Assembly: GCA_007128525.1 (NCBI GenBank)
Contig: SKXG01000110.1
Coordinates: 1 to 8,284 of the forward strand
Source of the DNA: Pseudomonadales bacterium
GTDB lineage: Bacteria; Pseudomonadota; Gammaproteobacteria; Pseudomonadales; Azotimanducaceae
Direction: 5' to 3'
DNA: 8,284 nucleotides
The notes beneath the pieces are model-generated. The model did no database searches. It was not told the DNA's origin and saw only the letters and a program-made list of their open reading frames with translations. Positions within the stretch are counted from its first letter, which is position 1. Every line of letters begins with the position of its first letter. Positions 7,025-8,284 of this stretch are shown in pieces. The translations under genes and the position numbers were made by a program.

Positions 7025-8284
7025 ATGGCCAAAGCGAACGCTTTCTACGCGCAGTCTGGCGGTGTTACCGCCGTGATCAACGCCACCGCAGCTGGTGTCA
7101 TCGAAACGGCCCGCCAGCACAAGGATCGCATAGGCAAGGTCTACGCCGGTCGCAATGGCATCATCGGCGCGCTGCGCGAAGAGTTGATTGACACCAGCAA
7201 GGAGTCGGCGCGTGCCATTGCCGGGCTGCGCCATACGCCGAGCGGCGCATTCGGTTCGTGCCGCTACAAGCTGAAATCGCTCAAGGAGAATGCCCGCGAG
7301 TACGAGCGCCTGATTGATGTGTTCCGCGCCCACAATATCCGTTACTTCTTCTACAACGGCGGCGGTGACTCGCAGGACACGGCGCACAAGGTCTCCCAAC
7401 TGGGTGAGCAGATGGACTATCCGATCACCTGCATCGGCATTCCGAAGACGGTCGACAATGATTTGCCACTGACCGACTGTTCTCCCGGTTTTGGCTCGGT
7501 CGCCAAGTACGTGGCCATTTCCACGCGTGAGGCAGCGCTGGATGTCGCTTCCATGTGCGAGTCGTCGACCAAGGTGTTCATCCTGGAGGTCATGGGCCGC
7601 CATGCCGGCTGGATTGCCGCGGCCTCAGCGCTGGCGTCAGACGGGCCGGAAGGGCCGCCGCATCTGATTCTGTTTCCGGAGGTGCCCTTCGACACCGATG
7701 CTGTCATGGCCCGGGTTGAGCAGACCGTGCAGAAAGCGGGCTACTGTGTGATTGTGGTCTCTGAAGGCGCGCGTTATGCCGACGGTCGGTTTCTGGCCGA
7801 GGCCGGCACCAAGGATGCCTTCGGTCACAGTCAGCTTGGCGGGGTGGCGCCGACGCTGGCAGGCATGATCAAGGACCGCCTGGGCTACAAGTACCATTGG
7901 GCGGTGGCCGACTATCTGCAGCGCGCAGCCCGCCACATCGCCTCGGCGACGGACGTCAAACAGGCTTATGCCGTCGGTCAGGCGGCGGTCAGGTTTGCAC
8001 TGGCCGGCCGCAACGCCGTCATGCCGATCATCGAGCGCCGTTCTGACAAGCCGTACCGCTGGCGCATAGGCGAGGCGCCCCTGGCGAAAGTGGCAAACGT
8101 CGAGAAGGAGCTGCCGCGCAGCTATATCAGCCGGGACGGCTTTGGTATTACGCCCAAGGCGCGGCGCTATCTGGCGCCATTGATCGTCGGGGAGGATTAT
8201 CCGCCGTACAAGGGAGGCATGCCGCAGTATGTCAGCCTGCGCAAGCAGCTGGTGCCAAAGAAGCTGCCGGCCTTTGAAATCTGA
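7025..8284 (+). CDS. pfp: Pyrophosphate-dependent 6-phosphofructokinase
   Basis: A 419-residue phosphofructokinase family enzyme that should phosphorylate fructose 6-phosphate at C1 with PPi, reversibly, serving glycolysis and gluconeogenesis in the cytoplasm. The phosphoryl donor loop reads NGGGDSQDTA: D115 occupies the position that is Gly104 in E. coli ATP-dependent PfkA, and this Asp blocks ATP binding in PPi enzymes. The catalytic loop is PKTVDNDL (140-147), with K141 and D144; the Lys in place of Gly is the second hallmark of PPi use. MGRHAG (190-195) binds the sugar phosphate. Length is well above the roughly 320 residues of ATP-dependent bacterial PfkA and normal for the PPi group. 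The ATG at 7025 follows a weak AGAG (7015-7018) and places YAQSGG, the P-loop-like start of the fold, at residues 8-13. The TGA is the last triplet of the window. It is divergent from the mpl group and appears to be a single gene as far as the window shows. Confidence 0.94.
   Translation: MAKANAFYAQSGGVTAVINATAAGVIETARQHKDRIGKVYAGRNGIIGALREELIDTSKESARAIAGLRHTPSGAFGSCRYKLKSLKENAREYERLIDVFRAHNIRYFFYNGGGDSQDTAHKVSQLGEQMDYPITCIGIPKTVDNDLPLTDCSPGFGSVAKYVAISTREAALDVASMCESSTKVFILEVMGRHAGWIAAASALASDGPEGPPHLILFPEVPFDTDAVMARVEQTVQKAGYCVIVVSEGARYADGRFLAEAGTKDAFGHSQLGGVAPTLAGMIKDRLGYKYHWAVADYLQRAARHIASATDVKQAYAVGQAAVRFALAGRNAVMPIIERRSDKPYRWRIGEAPLAKVANVEKELPRSYISRDGFGITPKARRYLAPLIVGEDYPPYKGGMPQYVSLRKQLVPKKLPAFEI

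Overview
The window is a compact, GC-rich stretch of bacterial chromosome carrying ordinary housekeeping genes. The gene content points to a gammaproteobacterium, probably Pseudomonadales-like: ComF, a tandem pair of about 590-residue FadE-type acyl-CoA dehydrogenases, Mpl for peptidoglycan recycling, and a PPi-type phosphofructokinase. The assignment rests on gene content and protein motifs, not on a phylogenetic marker. I see no mobile element, CRISPR array, tRNA, rRNA or defence system.

Layout, left to right. Positions 1-458 (minus strand) hold the N-terminal 152 codons of a ComF-type protein that runs off the left edge. A 115-base divergent intergenic region follows. Two co-directional acyl-CoA dehydrogenase genes (574-2367 and 2388-4145, plus strand) form an operon with a 20-base gap. 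They are paralogues: same distance from start codon to catalytic glutamate, about 64 percent identity in the core by hand count, and one 32-base stretch identical at the DNA level. They meet, tail to tail with a 22-base gap, a minus-strand group transcribed right to left: a five-helix membrane protein (6380-6889), mpl (4917-6335) and a four-cysteine lipoprotein (4168-4896). A 135-base divergent region with a perfect TATAAT box separates this group from a plus-strand pyrophosphate-dependent 6-phosphofructokinase (7025-8284), whose stop codon is the last triplet of the window.

How the genes work together. The two dehydrogenases should carry out the first, FAD-dependent step of fatty acid beta-oxidation, possibly on different acyl chain lengths. 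Mpl returns the cell wall tripeptide to UDP-MurNAc in the cytoplasm. The membrane protein and lipoprotein around it are uncharacterised, and their operon position is the only link to cell wall recycling. The phosphofructokinase should interconvert fructose 6-phosphate and fructose 1,6-bisphosphate reversibly with pyrophosphate. The points most worth a second look are the unknown partners of mpl, the dehydrogenase paralogue pair sitting next to comF, and a hairpin that abuts the mpl ribosome binding site. I found no convincing undescribed system.
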